A stretch of DNA of 64,000 nt from Pycnococcus provasolii (GCA_049487715.1 CP150557.1:1-64000); one strand, 5' to 3'; shown: positions 8,810-19,397, counted from the stretch's first letter. A program made the numbers and translations. The notes: generated by a model from the sequence alone, not told the origin.

Positions 8810-10552
8810 CTACGCAGCTGCGGCTACGTTGACAGCCTTGACAATGGTGACCATTCGAGCCTTCACAATATTCGCTCGCGTCACCATACCGTTAGCATTG
8901 GCAAATTGCCTGACGTCGTAGCCGAGATTCTTTGTCAGTGTGCACGCTTCACGCGCACAAACCTCAAACGGCCCGCGCCTTGTCGTCACCAGTCGTCCCG
9001 CAATCATCTTCGGCTGGTTCAATTTTAGCGCCTTCTGCTTCACGAGATTCGCCACATCATTGATGGTGATGGTCGCCTCTGGCTTCACCATACTCACGCA
9101 GTGCTGCAGGAAGCGGCGCAGCACCTCGTAGCGTGACAAGCCGCGCTCGCACCACGCTTTTCCGATGCCTTCGACGCTCTGGCCGACGGATTTGAGAAAA
9201 GCAGTGCAGAGTGCATCAGACATGCTCGCCACGCCTGTACCATCCGGAATGAATACCTTCATGCTCGGGTAAAGTGCCAGAAACGCACGCACCGTCGCGC
9301 GGCGTTCCTCAAGAAGTTGGCCCTTGGGAGCATCAGTGGTGGTACTGGCGTGGAACTTTTCGCAAATCTCAAGACGCTTCGCGCGACGCAGGCTATTCCT
9401 CGCGGAGGAGGAACCGCCATCTGTCGTCGCCATCTGGCTCCCCGCGAACGACGACGACAACGACGTCGTCCCACCACCACCAGTAGGGACGGCAGCCGCA
9501 TGATGAGGAGGAGGGAGGAGGAGAGTCTTCTTGCTGCCGTTCTCCTTCCTTGCATTCTTCTTACGGTTGCTTCGGCGGCTGCTGGTCGTCGTTCCCTTTG
9601 CCTTCACGACACCGCTGCCATCGCGCGTTTTGTAGAGCTTCTTCTCCTCCACAGCAGTGCCGGCGGCGTTGTTTTTCTTCTTCCTTGAGATTTTGCCGGC
9701 ACTGGTATGATGAACATCAGCAGCAGCCAGTGAATTAACCACCACGTCGCAGGATGAAGGAGTGGTGGTGGTGGCATTCACCATCTTCAAGCTATCGTAC
9801 GTTGTCGTGGTGGTGGTGGCTTGACCAGATATGCCGAAGTAGTGAGGGGTTTGCTCCTTGTACGACGAACGCATCGGCGGTATCGGGCACGTCAGAATAG
9901 CATCCACAAGCATAGTGCAGTCGATATCATCATATTCATCAGGCTGAGGGGTAGTAGCAGCAGGATGACGAGGAGGTGCCGCCGTAATAGTAGTAGCAGT
10001 AGTAAAACTAGTGGTAGTAGTAGTAGTAGTAGTAGTAGGCGTTCCTCCTCCAGCGTTTTCGTTTTCGGGACAAGCCGCCATGATGGTGGTGGTGGGCGAA
10101 CTCGGTGGCGACAAGCAGCGATACATAGTAGCAAGCATGCGATCCTGCTTCATCGCACACAGCAGCGAAGGGTTCGCGAACTCGACGGCGAGCGCCGGAG
10201 TTGGTGGCGTCCCCATGACGTGGTTCCAGCAAGGAGACGACGTATTACTGTTGTTCGTGAACGGGTCGCTGGTGTTGTAGTCCACAAACCACTCTGATCC
10301 TCCTCCTCCTCCTCCTCCTCCTCCTCCTTGTTGGTTGTTGTTTGTGACCGTGCTGCACTGCTTCACGTCAACTGGCACTTGGTGGTGGTGGTGGTTGTGC
10401 TGGTGCTCGTCACTGAGCCAGAAGTGTTCATCAATCTCCAAGTCGTCGTTGTATGCCGTCATGAGGCTATGAGGGATGTAAGGAGCAGGAGCAGCAGGAG
10501 GAGCAGTCATGTTGTTGCCGTTGTTGTTGTTTGTGTGAAACATGTGTTCCAT
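8810..10552 (-). CDS. Low-complexity protein with conserved-looking C-terminus, unknown
   Basis: 580 residues. The N-terminal two thirds are homopolymer-rich: Asn tracts, a His cluster (HQHNHHHHQ), a Gly run, long Thr and Ser stretches, and basic patches with KKK/RRSNRKK that could be nuclear signals. From about residue 400 the composition becomes globular (RRAKRLEICEKF; VRAFLALYPSMKVFIPDGTG; ITINDVANLVKQKALKLN) and looks like one or two helical domains. This layout is common in transcription or chromatin regulators, but I recognise no DNA-binding family. A TTACA (TGTAA on the coding strand) lies about 100 bp after the stop. The single long frame through repeat-rich DNA supports translation. 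Confidence 0.75.
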   Translation of the reverse strand: MEHMFHTNNNNGNNMTAPPAAPAPYIPHSLMTAYNDDLEIDEHFWLSDEHQHNHHHHQVPVDVKQCSTVTNNNQQGGGGGGGGGGSEWFVDYNTSDPFTNNSNTSSPCWNHVMGTPPTPALAVEFANPSLLCAMKQDRMLATMYRCLSPPSSPTTTIMAACPENENAGGGTPTTTTTTTTTSFTTATTITAAPPRHPAATTPQPDEYDDIDCTMLVDAILTCPIPPMRSSYKEQTPHYFGISGQATTTTTTYDSLKMVNATTTTPSSCDVVVNSLAAADVHHTSAGKISRKKKNNAAGTAVEEKKLYKTRDGSGVVKAKGTTTSSRRSNRKKNARKENGSKKTLLLPPPHHAAAVPTGGGGTTSLSSSFAGSQMATTDGGSSSARNSLRRAKRLEICEKFHASTTTDAPKGQLLEERRATVRAFLALYPSMKVFIPDGTGVASMSDALCTAFLKSVGQSVEGIGKAWCERGLSRYEVLRRFLQHCVSMVKPEATITINDVANLVKQKALKLNQPKMIAGRLVTTRRGPFEVCAREACTLTKNLGYDVRQFANANGMVTRANIVKARMVTIVKAVNVAAAA

Positions 10553-11938
10553 TCCGTGTTCGCGTCAAGTAGTTGAGGGGAGCAGCTGGTTGTGCCGCTG
10601 GTTCTCTGCTGCTAGCAAACAGCGTGCGTTATTCGTCGTGCTTTGCTTCGAAGAAAGAAGAAAGAAAGGTGAGAAGAATGAATGTCCGTCCGTGCTGTTG
10701 GTTGGGAGTGAGGAGTGAGGAGTGAGGAGTGAGGACGTACTGTATGTATTGTACAGTATGTGAGTGGACGTGAAAGAGGGGAGGGGACTCAGGGGAAGGG
10801 GACAGGGGGGAGGGGAAGGGGCAGAAAGCGAGGCGTGCCGTGCCGTGCATAAGCTGCGAGAGAGGGCGAGAGCGGGGGGGAAAGCGGAGTGAAGAGTGAC
10901 GACAAGACTGGACAAAGTGGTGACTGGGTGAGATCTAAGCCCAGCCAGTCTGCTGTCGAGATTGAGAGACACCCAAGGGGACACCCAACGGGCAAGAAGG
11001 TAACCTAAGGCTGGATGGGCAGGCTGGATTTGCTGATCTTAAAATATTTGCTATGGATTTGCGGAATCTGCGCATGGTTGCCTGCGCAACTTGCGCTGTT
11101 GACTGGATGTATACAGACCTGAATGGACGAGAGGGGGCCTCGACCAAGCTGCCGCTTGCCGGAGCCCCTCGGCCCGTTGTCCCGGGCCGCTCAAGGAAAA
11201 GTGCAAACACGAGCAAGTCCTTGAAGAAGGTCGACAACGCGCAATGGATGTCAACTGGATGTCGACTTGGTCCCTATCAGGTGTCCCTCCTAGCCATAGT
11301 TCGCGTTTGCGCGTTGTTGACTGACTGGATGTCGACAATACTCGACATGGTCCCTATTATCCAACAGAATTTTGGCCCTGTCGTGAGAGGAACGAGCGGT
11401 AACATGTGCTCCGGTTGCTCCCCTGAGAAAACAAGCCCACAAGGTTCCCTCACTTCGCGTGCGGACTGCGGAGGGCAAGACTCCAAGAGTGTTGGCGGCA
11501 AGGGCTGCAACAACGAACTCTTCGTGGGGATCCCCCCCTCCCCCCGGGCCCCGGCTGGGCGGGTAGTTCCGGAAGTCGGGAACCACTACTGTCGGGCGGG
11601 GGCCAGAGCGCGAGCGGTGTGACGGTGTCATCGGTCGGGGATCTGATTCATCGCTCGAGGGCGACGAACGAAACCCCAATCAAGTGCTCACTAGTCAGAA
11701 CTTATTAACCTGAAGCACCACGAATGGAACGAGCAGCAATCAGCCAATCACTTACTATGGTCCGAGATTTATTACATTATGCTCTCGCTCGAGCGTACTC
11801 TATACGCCCAAACAACCCCAACCAGTCAACCTACCAAGGCTACCAAGACGCCCCCACCTTTCACAGCTCCTCACTCACGCAACAAGACGTCGTCCGGTCA
11901 GAAAGTTCTTCTTTTTTTGATTCTTTGTTGTTTCTTCG
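10553..11938. other. Intergenic region, no convincing gene
   Basis: About 1.4 kb between the 5' end of the low-complexity protein gene and the 3' end of IFT80. Contains a GAGTGAG microsatellite (about 10708-10735), G-rich tracts, and recurring ACTGGATGTCGAC...GGTCCCTAT blocks (near 11098, 11248, 11325). The 189-codon plus-strand frame at 11053-11622 spans these repeats and has no protein-like domain; I do not call it. Confidence 0.55.
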
Positions 11939-14236
11939 TTACAGTCCAACGTACCTCTTTGCCCCTGGCCGGCTCGCCTCCTTCTCCTTCTCGCTCTTGA
12001 TCTTCGCCTTGATCGCATCCTCGTTCAACTCCACCTGGCTCGCGTACGACAAAAACGCCTCGTTCGTCTCCTTGCGTCTGAAGTTGGACAGGAATCGCTG
12101 ACGGTACCACAGAACGGTGTCGACGTGCGTCTTGTACTGCACAGCAAGCTCGAGAGCGCGGTCGAAGTTGAAGAGGCGGATGTTCATCTTAATGGCGCGG
12201 TAAACGAGCTGCGCCTGCAGCAGAATGTTCTCCGCCTCGTCCGAACGCCTCCTCATCAGCGCAAACTCCGCCGCGCGACCCTCCTCCGTGGGAATGTCCT
12301 TCACGTACAGCATGTACGCAACCTTGTCCTGGAATCCGAGAGCCGCGAACGCCGTCTCCGCCGTATTCAGCTCGCGGTGCTGGATCGCGAGAAGGGCCAG
12401 GCAACCCCAAAGCTTTTCGTCGTTCGCAAAGCGGCACAGTCGAACGGCGCGATCCCACTTCATGCCCTGAGCAACCTGCTTCTGCAGAAGAGACGGGTGT
12501 GGGCTTACCATCACCGTGCTCAGCGCGCCATCCGTTCGTCGCACCGTGCATCGCGTGGACGAGAAATTGACAATTTTAGGCAGGCGGCCGTACTCCTGGC
12601 CGTCCTGCGCGTGCTTCGTGTACGACACCAGGTCGCGGTCGACGTAAACGGCGTTGGGGTAGTACCACACGACGAGCTTGGAGTCCGCCACGGCGCAGAG
12701 CATGTCGCAGTCGTCCGTGTTCCAGCTAACCGTGTCCACCATCGAGCTCAGGCGCACAACCGCCGGAGACAGCACCGGCGTGATGTAGAGGTCGCGGTTG
12801 CGATCGATGAACACCACGCGGCGGTCAGGCTGGCTGCCAAAGTGGTTCGTCGCAATGCTCACGATATCCATCACGTGCGTGATCGGCTCGCCAATCGGCT
12901 TGCCCTGAGACGTCTCGAAAAAGCGGATCGAGCTCTTCCCCTGGTCAGCCTTGTCGAGCACGACGAGCGTATCGTCGGATATGTTCACGCTCTGCTCGTC
13001 GAGAAATTCCGTGCGAAGGCCCTCCTGCTTCGGGTTGCAGATGAGACGACCCTCGTGGCTAAAAATCTGAATCCCGTTCGTCTGGTCTACCATGAGCCAG
13101 TGCTTGCTGCTCTGCAGCAGTAGCGTCACGACGCTCTTCACGTCGAAGATGTGAGGCGTGTTAAAATTGCTCGTTCTGTATATGTAGCACTGCGTTGACG
13201 TGGCAACGATCAGGTGGCCGTAGTTCAGGCTCATCATCGCCACGTGGTCGCGGAAGTCGAGCGTCTCCGACGACTCCGTCGCAAGGTCCGCAACGCGCAC
13301 CATCTTCGGCTCGTCGAGCGTCGCGGCGACGGTGCCCCACTCGACGCGACGCTGGACGATCGTGCCAAACGACACGGAGCCGTTGCCTCCACCCGCGGCA
13401 AGCTGTGTGCCGTCGGCTGACCAACCGATGGACATGACCGAGCCGGTCATCGGCTTCTCCTTGCAGTACGGCCAGCCAGCCTTGTCGCAGAGCCACAGGC
13501 TGTTGAAGCTGCCCACGGCAAACACGTCGCCGGGAGGGGCCCAGGATACGGACGTGATGACAAACTCCGCAGGCGAGCTCTGGCAAAGCAGGCGGCCGTA
13601 GCTGTCCCAAAGCTTGTATCGCCGATCTTCGCCACCGCTGACGATGAGGTTGTTGAGCGGGTTCCAGTCCGTGCAGAGCACGGTTCCGTCGTGAGCCTTC
13701 CATCGAAGCTGCTTCGCACTCGGCTGGAGCGGCTTGAGGAGCAGGTCCTTGCCACACGAGAACAGCACGACGTCCGAGTCAGGCGACCAGCTCACGCTGT
13801 AGATGGACCCGTCGAGCTCGGCAAGAGACGAGCGGAGCATGCCACTTTTCGACCAGACTTTAACGACACCATCCTCCCCGCCGGTGGCAAGTGCCGTGCC
13901 CTCGTGACTCCACCTCAGCGATATCACGGCACCCTGGTGAGCGTCCACAGACGTCTTGACGACTCCGTTCTTGCCGCATATTTTGAACTTTCCGTCAGCG
14001 CAGCCGATGACATACACGTCGGCGCCTTGTGCCTGCCTGTTGTGCGCCGGAAACCAGTGCATGTCCGTGACGTACGAGTCCAGATCGCACACCTTGCCAC
14101 CTAGCTCGCCTTCGCCGTCCCACTTGTATGTCGACTTGTCGTCGCTGAACGAGTAGCACTCGTTGTTGGCGTTCCAACCCACGACGGAGACAATCTCCGT
14201 GTGTGCGGACGTCGTCTGCGACAGGCGGAAGCGCAT
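11939..14236 (-). CDS. IFT80: Intraflagellar transport protein IFT80 (IFT-B)
   Basis: 765 residues, matching the family's usual length. It begins MRF..SQTTSAHTEIVSVVGW, the family start. The first ~300 residues are WD40 repeats (VISLRWSHEGTALATGGEDG, IYSVSWSPDSDVVLFSCG, LCTDWNPLNNLIVSGGED, ITSVSWAPPGDVFAVGS), followed by a second propeller (FFETSQGKPIGEPI; VDTVSWNTDDCDMLCAV) and a helical C-terminal region with the expected RAVRLCRFANDEKLWGCLA segment. IFT80 is a core IFT-B subunit carried by anterograde trains and is needed for flagellar assembly. The stop codon lies inside a CTGTAAC context, so it overlaps a TGTAA motif. Divergent from IFT70. Confidence 0.96.
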   Translation of the reverse strand: MRFRLSQTTSAHTEIVSVVGWNANNECYSFSDDKSTYKWDGEGELGGKVCDLDSYVTDMHWFPAHNRQAQGADVYVIGCADGKFKICGKNGVVKTSVDAHQGAVISLRWSHEGTALATGGEDGVVKVWSKSGMLRSSLAELDGSIYSVSWSPDSDVVLFSCGKDLLLKPLQPSAKQLRWKAHDGTVLCTDWNPLNNLIVSGGEDRRYKLWDSYGRLLCQSSPAEFVITSVSWAPPGDVFAVGSFNSLWLCDKAGWPYCKEKPMTGSVMSIGWSADGTQLAAGGGNGSVSFGTIVQRRVEWGTVAATLDEPKMVRVADLATESSETLDFRDHVAMMSLNYGHLIVATSTQCYIYRTSNFNTPHIFDVKSVVTLLLQSSKHWLMVDQTNGIQIFSHEGRLICNPKQEGLRTEFLDEQSVNISDDTLVVLDKADQGKSSIRFFETSQGKPIGEPITHVMDIVSIATNHFGSQPDRRVVFIDRNRDLYITPVLSPAVVRLSSMVDTVSWNTDDCDMLCAVADSKLVVWYYPNAVYVDRDLVSYTKHAQDGQEYGRLPKIVNFSSTRCTVRRTDGALSTVMVSPHPSLLQKQVAQGMKWDRAVRLCRFANDEKLWGCLALLAIQHRELNTAETAFAALGFQDKVAYMLYVKDIPTEEGRAAEFALMRRRSDEAENILLQAQLVYRAIKMNIRLFNFDRALELAVQYKTHVDTVLWYRQRFLSNFRRKETNEAFLSYASQVELNEDAIKAKIKSEKEKEASRPGAKRYVGL

Positions 14237-15151
14237 GGTTGCTTCGGTAAAGGGTAGGCTTTCCGAGAGGGTACGCGCACGCGCCTGGCCTTACGCTACC
14301 TTGCAAGGTGTCCAGTGCGCCGCCCTTGCACACGGAGGCAGGCTGCGGGAAGGCTGAGCACCCACGCAGGAAGTTTGCGCGTGATGGCGCGGCCCTCGCG
14401 TTGGTTTTGTGCTGGCAGTGCGCCGGGTGTCCTGCTGTGCGCGGGAGGGCGGGGGAGGGGGGAGGGGGAGGTGCCAGGTGCCAGAGGGGTGCCACTCATT
14501 GATCCTCAAGAGACAGTGGGGGCGGGGGGCGCGCATGCCTCATAACCTAAAAGGGCAGGTCTAACCTTCACCGGACAAAGCCTTGCTGTCGTTGGGTTCA
14601 AACTGCGTGCGCTTGTGCAGGGTGGGATCCCGTGTGAGGTTAGTCTAAGGTGACAAGCGGGCGACCAGTGACCAAAGGGGCTGAGAACGCACTTGACTGA
14701 ACGTCAAGTCGTCAAGTTGAGCGCCTGGCCGATGGTGATGTCCGAGGCCGCGGACGTTTTGACTTTTGCCTCCAACGGACAGAGGGAGGGTGAGATGCCA
14801 AGGTTCGTGGAAAGAAGGAAGAAAACAAGTCTTCTGTCAGGTTGTGCACAGTACAGTAAGGGTTACTCATAGTGATATCGTGCCCGACCACATGGGGTAA
14901 CCTCGAGGAAAGGTGGAGGTAAGGTTAGTCAAGTAGTCGTTAACCTCCTCTGCTCCTCCGCCAGTCCGATTCGCACCCCGGCCCCTGGCAGCTCAACCTT
15001 CGTTCTTTCTCTAGACCTGTGGTAAAGTCCCAAGAAAGGACGGAGACCCCTCCTGAACTTCACTCCTGAACGCAACGCCCTCCTGAGGCTAGTATTACCC
15101 TAGGGCCCAACTCCGCGCCATTATTCCCTCTCCCGCCCACAAGAACCAAAC
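14237..15151. promoter_or_regulatory. Shared divergent promoter region, IFT80 / IFT70
   Basis: About 0.9 kb separates the two IFT-B start codons, which point away from each other. It contains no convincing reading frame and must hold both 5' UTRs and promoters. A bidirectional, co-regulated promoter is an inference from the layout; I did not identify a defined RFX-like or other motif. Confidence 0.55.
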
Positions 15152-17110
15152 ATGGCCGCGGCGCCGTTCGGAGCAGCACCCGTCATCTCGGACGGACAGT
15201 ACACGTCCACCTTATACGGTTGGATCCGAGACGGCAAGTACGCAGACGTCGAGTTGGTGCTGCGTGCCAAGCTGCGTGAGTCGCCCAAGTCGCGTGCTGC
15301 GCTCAGCCTGCTCGGCTACGTGCTGTACCAGACAAACAAGTTTCACGAGGCGGCTTCCACGTACGAGGCGCTCTGCCGCAACCACGGCGAGGTGGAGGAG
15401 TACAAGCTTTACTATGCCCAGGCGCTCTTCAAGTCGGGTGCTTATCCCGAGGCTGTGAAGGCGGCACACGCGGTGCCACAGGGCAACCAGTCAGTAAGGC
15501 AGCGCGTTGCAAACCTGCTCGCAGCCATCAAGTACGAACAGGGCGACTACAGCGGGTGCCGCTCGCAGCTTGAGCAGGTGCCGACCAAGGATGCGGACAC
15601 TGTCGTCAACTCAGGCTGTATCCTCTTCAAGGAGGGGCTGTACGAGGAGGCGCGCCTCAAGTTCGACGAGGCTATGAAGAGCCTCGGATATCAACCCGAC
15701 CTCGCGTACAACATATCGCTGTGCTTCTACAAGCAGAAGCAGTTCGGGCCAGCGCTCAAGTACCTCGCCGAGATCATCGAGAGGGGGGTGAGAGAACACC
15801 CTGAGCTGAGCGTTGGCAGCTACACGGATGGAATGGAGGTTAGAAGTGTAGGCAATAGCCAGACCCTGAAGGAGACGGCTCTCGTGGAAAGCTTCAACCT
15901 TAAGGCGGCAATCGAGTACATCATGCACAATTTTGAGGCGACAAAGGAGGCGCTGACGGACATGCCACCACGCGCAGAGGAGGAGCTTGACCCGGTGACA
16001 CTCCATAACACCGCGCTGATGAACATGGACACTGATCCCACTGGTGGATTCAAGAAGCTGAATTATCTGCTCAGCAATCCACCGTACCCGCCCGAGACGT
16101 TTGGGAACCTCCTTCTCCTGTACTGCAAACCCGCACATGCGTTCTTCGACCTTGCTGCTGACGTGCTCGCCGAGAACACACACCTCGTCTCGAAGCACCT
16201 CACGCGAGACCTGTATGACTACCTCGAAGCTACGATCCTCAGGCAGACATCTGCAGAGGAGGCATTTCACAAGTACGACGCGCTCGCGAATAGGCACGTC
16301 GACGTTCTCAGGCGCCTTACGAAGCGCATTCAGGATGCGCGCATCGCGCGAGACAACGATCAAATCAAGCGCGCCATCTCGGAGTACGACGAGGCGCTTG
16401 AGGCGTACATCCCTGGCCTCATGGCAAGTGCTCACATCTACTGGGAGATGGAGAATTACTCGGCTGTGGAGAGAATCTTCCGCCAGAGCGCGGAATTCTG
16501 CAGCGAGCATGACGTCTGGAAGCTGAATGTCGCTCACACGTTCTTCATGCAGGAAAATAAATTCAAGGAGGCGATTCGCTACTATGAGCCTGCCGTGAAG
16601 AAGCACTCGGAGAATCTCCTAGACGTCACAGCCATTGTGCTCGCAAACCTTTGCGTGAGCTATATCATGACGTCGCAGAACGAGGAGGCGGAGGATCTCA
16701 TGAGAAAGATCGAGAAAGAGGAGGAGCGCCTCAGCTACCAGGATCCGACAAAGGAGTGCTTTCACCTGTGCATTGTGAACCTCGTGATTGGCACGCTCTA
16801 CTGCGCGAAGCAGAATTTCGAGTTTGGCATTCAGCGCATCATTCGCAGCCTCGAGCCGTACTCGAAGAAGATTGAAACGGACACCTGGTTCTACGCCAAG
16901 CGGTGCTTCCTCGCGCTCATAGAACAGCTGTCAAAGCACATGGTCATGGTCAAGGATGCAACGTTTCAGGAGTGTTTCTCCTTCCTTGAGGAGGCTGAGA
17001 AGCATGGGGCGAAGATCCCAACGTCGTTCAATGCGGACGGCTCAGACGGGCGAACGGTTGCGATTGAAGCGCGCGCGATTCGCTCGATGCTCATGAAGAT
17101 GCGCGAATGA
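15152..17110 (+). CDS. IFT70: Intraflagellar transport protein IFT70/TTC30/DYF-1
   Basis: 652 residues, close to the animal TTC30 length. It starts with the family region DGQYTSTLYGWIRDGKYADV and continues as TPR repeats (RAALSLLGYVLYQTNKFHEA; YKLYYAQALFKSGAYPEA), then the family's NISLCFYKQKQFGPALKY, TLHNTALMNMDTDPTGGFKKL and NPPYPPETFGNLLLLYCK motifs, and a helical C-terminus with QNFEFGIQRIIRSLEPY. IFT70 wraps around IFT52 in the IFT-B core and stabilises it; it is also linked to tubulin glycylation/glutamylation cargo. A TGTAA motif lies 30 bp after the stop. Head-to-head with IFT80. Confidence 0.97.
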   Translation: MAAAPFGAAPVISDGQYTSTLYGWIRDGKYADVELVLRAKLRESPKSRAALSLLGYVLYQTNKFHEAASTYEALCRNHGEVEEYKLYYAQALFKSGAYPEAVKAAHAVPQGNQSVRQRVANLLAAIKYEQGDYSGCRSQLEQVPTKDADTVVNSGCILFKEGLYEEARLKFDEAMKSLGYQPDLAYNISLCFYKQKQFGPALKYLAEIIERGVREHPELSVGSYTDGMEVRSVGNSQTLKETALVESFNLKAAIEYIMHNFEATKEALTDMPPRAEEELDPVTLHNTALMNMDTDPTGGFKKLNYLLSNPPYPPETFGNLLLLYCKPAHAFFDLAADVLAENTHLVSKHLTRDLYDYLEATILRQTSAEEAFHKYDALANRHVDVLRRLTKRIQDARIARDNDQIKRAISEYDEALEAYIPGLMASAHIYWEMENYSAVERIFRQSAEFCSEHDVWKLNVAHTFFMQENKFKEAIRYYEPAVKKHSENLLDVTAIVLANLCVSYIMTSQNEEAEDLMRKIEKEEERLSYQDPTKECFHLCIVNLVIGTLYCAKQNFEFGIQRIIRSLEPYSKKIETDTWFYAKRCFLALIEQLSKHMVMVKDATFQECFSFLEEAEKHGAKIPTSFNADGSDGRTVAIEARAIRSMLMKMRE

Positions 17111-17525
17111 GCAGCGATCGTGCGCCTCAACCAAGAAAATGTAACTCTTTTGAATGAAAATGTTTTGAACCCTAACTTACTTGATGGACAGATGTTTCAG
17201 ATTTTTTTGTCTTGCATCATCACCGGCCGCGAGATTGCAAGAGCTTGCAAGACTGCAAGTTCGCGGCCGGTGTTGCATCACGTTCAGAAGGTGGTCAAGA
17301 GGTTGCTGGATCGGCGAACTTGCAAGCGACCTTACATAGGACTAGTCTATGTACAGTAGTACTACAGTATTTGGAACCTACGGCTTCGGTGGAGGGAGAA
17401 AACCCCAACCCGTGCGCAGTGTCCCAGTCCCCAAACCCCCAAGTCCAAATTTCCAAATTTTATCCACACACAAAGAGCTCGTAACCGCCGCGCACGGTTT
17501 CATCCCATCACTCGCTGCTGCGGCC
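17111..17525. other. Intergenic region with a strong hairpin
   Basis: About 0.4 kb after IFT70. An exact inverted repeat CACCGGCCGCGA (17221-17232) / TCGCGGCCGGTG (17261-17272) encloses a 28-base loop holding three TTGCAAG-like repeats. It could be a transcript-end structure or a small transposable-element remnant. No gene seen. Confidence 0.65.
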
Positions 17526-19397
17526 ATGCACTCACGCAAGTGCGCGACGACGACGGCGACGACGACGAAAACAACCTCGCAGATAAAGTGGGCAGCAAGG
17601 AGAAGAGCCCTGCAGCGACGCAAGCTTGTTGGATCGACGCGCACACCGCGAGCCGCGATGAACGACGACGACGTGGTCGAGCCATCCGCAGGCAAAGCCT
17701 TCTCGCAGCAGGCAATGACAGACTTCTGCGTCGCTCTCGCGTGCCGCACAGGACTTCTGTACGGGCCGCCTGAACAGTGCACGCCCGCTCCCACAACGCT
17801 AGTGCCAGCCGCCTTTCCTCGCGCCTCCTACGAACGCGCTGTGCAGTTGGCGCCAGCAATGACGAGACTGGCAGACGCCACGTGCGTCGACCCGGCGTGG
17901 CTCGAGCAGGCGCTCGCAGCTGCGGCGCGTGCCGACGTCTTCACGGACGCGCTCATTCGCGTGCGATCAGCTGCTGAGCCTACGCGCGCAGCGGCGGCGG
18001 GCGGCGGCGGGCTCACTCTTGGCGTGTACCGTTCAGACTACATGGTTGACGAGCCCACGGGGAGGCTCCTGCAGGTGGAGCTGAATACCGTCGCAAGCAG
18101 CTTTGGAGCACTAAGCACTCTCGTTTCGCGGATGCACGCCGCCGCACTGCGATTCGCCTCGGCAGATGCCGAGGCTTGCGGCACACTTGACGAAACCGAT
18201 GATAGCGTCCTACCGCGCACTTCGGATGTGGAAGGATGGCCACCAGCGCCAGCGAACGTCGACGCCGCGATCACACGACACATGCCAGAGAACGGAGCTC
18301 TCGAAGGAATCGCCGCAGCACTTGCTGCTGCGCACGTTGCCCACGGTCGCATTCGCGGCACGGAAAGCGCGAGGCGTCACATCGTGTTCGTGGTTCAGCC
18401 TGGTGAGACAAATGTGCACGATCAGCGTTTGCTCGCGGACAGACTCTGGCAGCATCACGGAATACCCGTCATTCGAGCGACACTTGCGCAGCTGGCTCGA
18501 CATGCAAAAAGCTCTCGTGGAAGTTCGACGCCAAGCTCGTCGGTGCCGTGCGATCGCCTCGCTGCGGCGCTTCGCGATGTGCCCGATTTCGCCGATACCG
18601 CTGATGGCGCGGCAAAAATCCTAGCAGACGCGGGATACGAGCCTGGGGCGAATGGTGGTAGATTATTCTATCGCGGGCGTGAGATCAGCGTAGCGTACTT
18701 CCGGGCGGGCTACACGCCAAATGACTATCCCACAGCCGTCGAGTGGGCAGGAAGATATGCAATCGAGGCATCGAGCGCGGTGTCATGTCCCAGCCTCGCA
18801 CTACAGCTCGCAGGTACGAAAAAGGTTCAGCAAGATATGGCAGATACTGACGAGCTGAGGACGGCACTTGAAAGGAAGGCAAAGGCTGACGGGAAATCAG
18901 CCCGCGAAGGCGGCGTGGAGGACGACGTAGCGTCTCTACTCGATGCATTCGCAGAACTTTGCGCACCAAACACCGATGTCGTGGCTCGTGCTGCGGCTGA
19001 TCCTCAGGCTTGGGTTCTCAAGCCGCAGCGGGAGGGTGGTGGCAACAATTTCTACGGGGATGGCTTGGCCGAGAAGCTTAAGTCTGCGACGGCAGAGGAG
19101 CTCGACGCGTACATCTTGATGGAGAGAATTCGACCAGCTTCGCAGGCGTCGTGGATGCTTCGAAGTGCACGTCCCACGCGCGTGCAAGAGACTCTGCAGG
19201 AGCTCGGCGTCTACAGCGCTTCTCTGACATACGACGGCCAAGCCATCAAGGACATGACGTTGGATGGCGGAGGTGAGCTCGACCGGGCAGTTTCCGGAAG
19301 TGCTCTCGGCCATCTGCTTCGCACGAAGGCTGCCACCTCAGACGAGGGCGGCGTTGCTGCTGGATTCTCCGTGCTAGACAGTCCATGGTTAGAGTAA
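17526..19397 (+). CDS. GSS: Glutathione synthetase, eukaryotic type
   Basis: Joins gamma-glutamylcysteine and glycine using ATP, the last step of glutathione synthesis. 623 residues from the Met at 17526, longer than the usual ~480-540 because of a basic Ser/Thr/Arg-rich N-terminal extension that looks like a plastid or mitochondrial presequence, plus inserts. Diagnostic segments: LQVELNTVASSFGAL (human VEINTISASFGG), ETNVHDQRLL, ISVAYFRAGYTPNDY, AGTKKVQQDMA, and the ATP-binding glycine-rich loop LKPQREGGGNNFYG, then YILMERIRP. The upstream frame from 17349 lacks family similarity; an internal Met (MNDDD) could give a cytosolic form. The 3' end nearly abuts the convergent gene at 19514. Confidence 0.95.
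   Translation: MHSRKCATTTATTTKTTSQIKWAARRRALQRRKLVGSTRTPRAAMNDDDVVEPSAGKAFSQQAMTDFCVALACRTGLLYGPPEQCTPAPTTLVPAAFPRASYERAVQLAPAMTRLADATCVDPAWLEQALAAAARADVFTDALIRVRSAAEPTRAAAAGGGGLTLGVYRSDYMVDEPTGRLLQVELNTVASSFGALSTLVSRMHAAALRFASADAEACGTLDETDDSVLPRTSDVEGWPPAPANVDAAITRHMPENGALEGIAAALAAAHVAHGRIRGTESARRHIVFVVQPGETNVHDQRLLADRLWQHHGIPVIRATLAQLARHAKSSRGSSTPSSSVPCDRLAAALRDVPDFADTADGAAKILADAGYEPGANGGRLFYRGREISVAYFRAGYTPNDYPTAVEWAGRYAIEASSAVSCPSLALQLAGTKKVQQDMADTDELRTALERKAKADGKSAREGGVEDDVASLLDAFAELCAPNTDVVARAAADPQAWVLKPQREGGGNNFYGDGLAEKLKSATAEELDAYILMERIRPASQASWMLRSARPTRVQETLQELGVYSASLTYDGQAIKDMTLDGGGELDRAVSGSALGHLLRTKAATSDEGGVAAGFSVLDSPWLE

Noticed and set aside
11053-11622. 189-codon plus-strand frame in the 11-kb spacer
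   Set aside because: Spans short DNA repeats and lacks protein-like features; treated as intergenic.
12125-13123. 332-codon plus-strand frame opposite IFT80
   Set aside because: Shadow of IFT80: Arg/Val/His-rich with no domain.
14590-14620. GGTTCAAAC resembling a tRNA B-box
   Set aside because: No matching A-box or acceptor stem could be found at suitable spacing.
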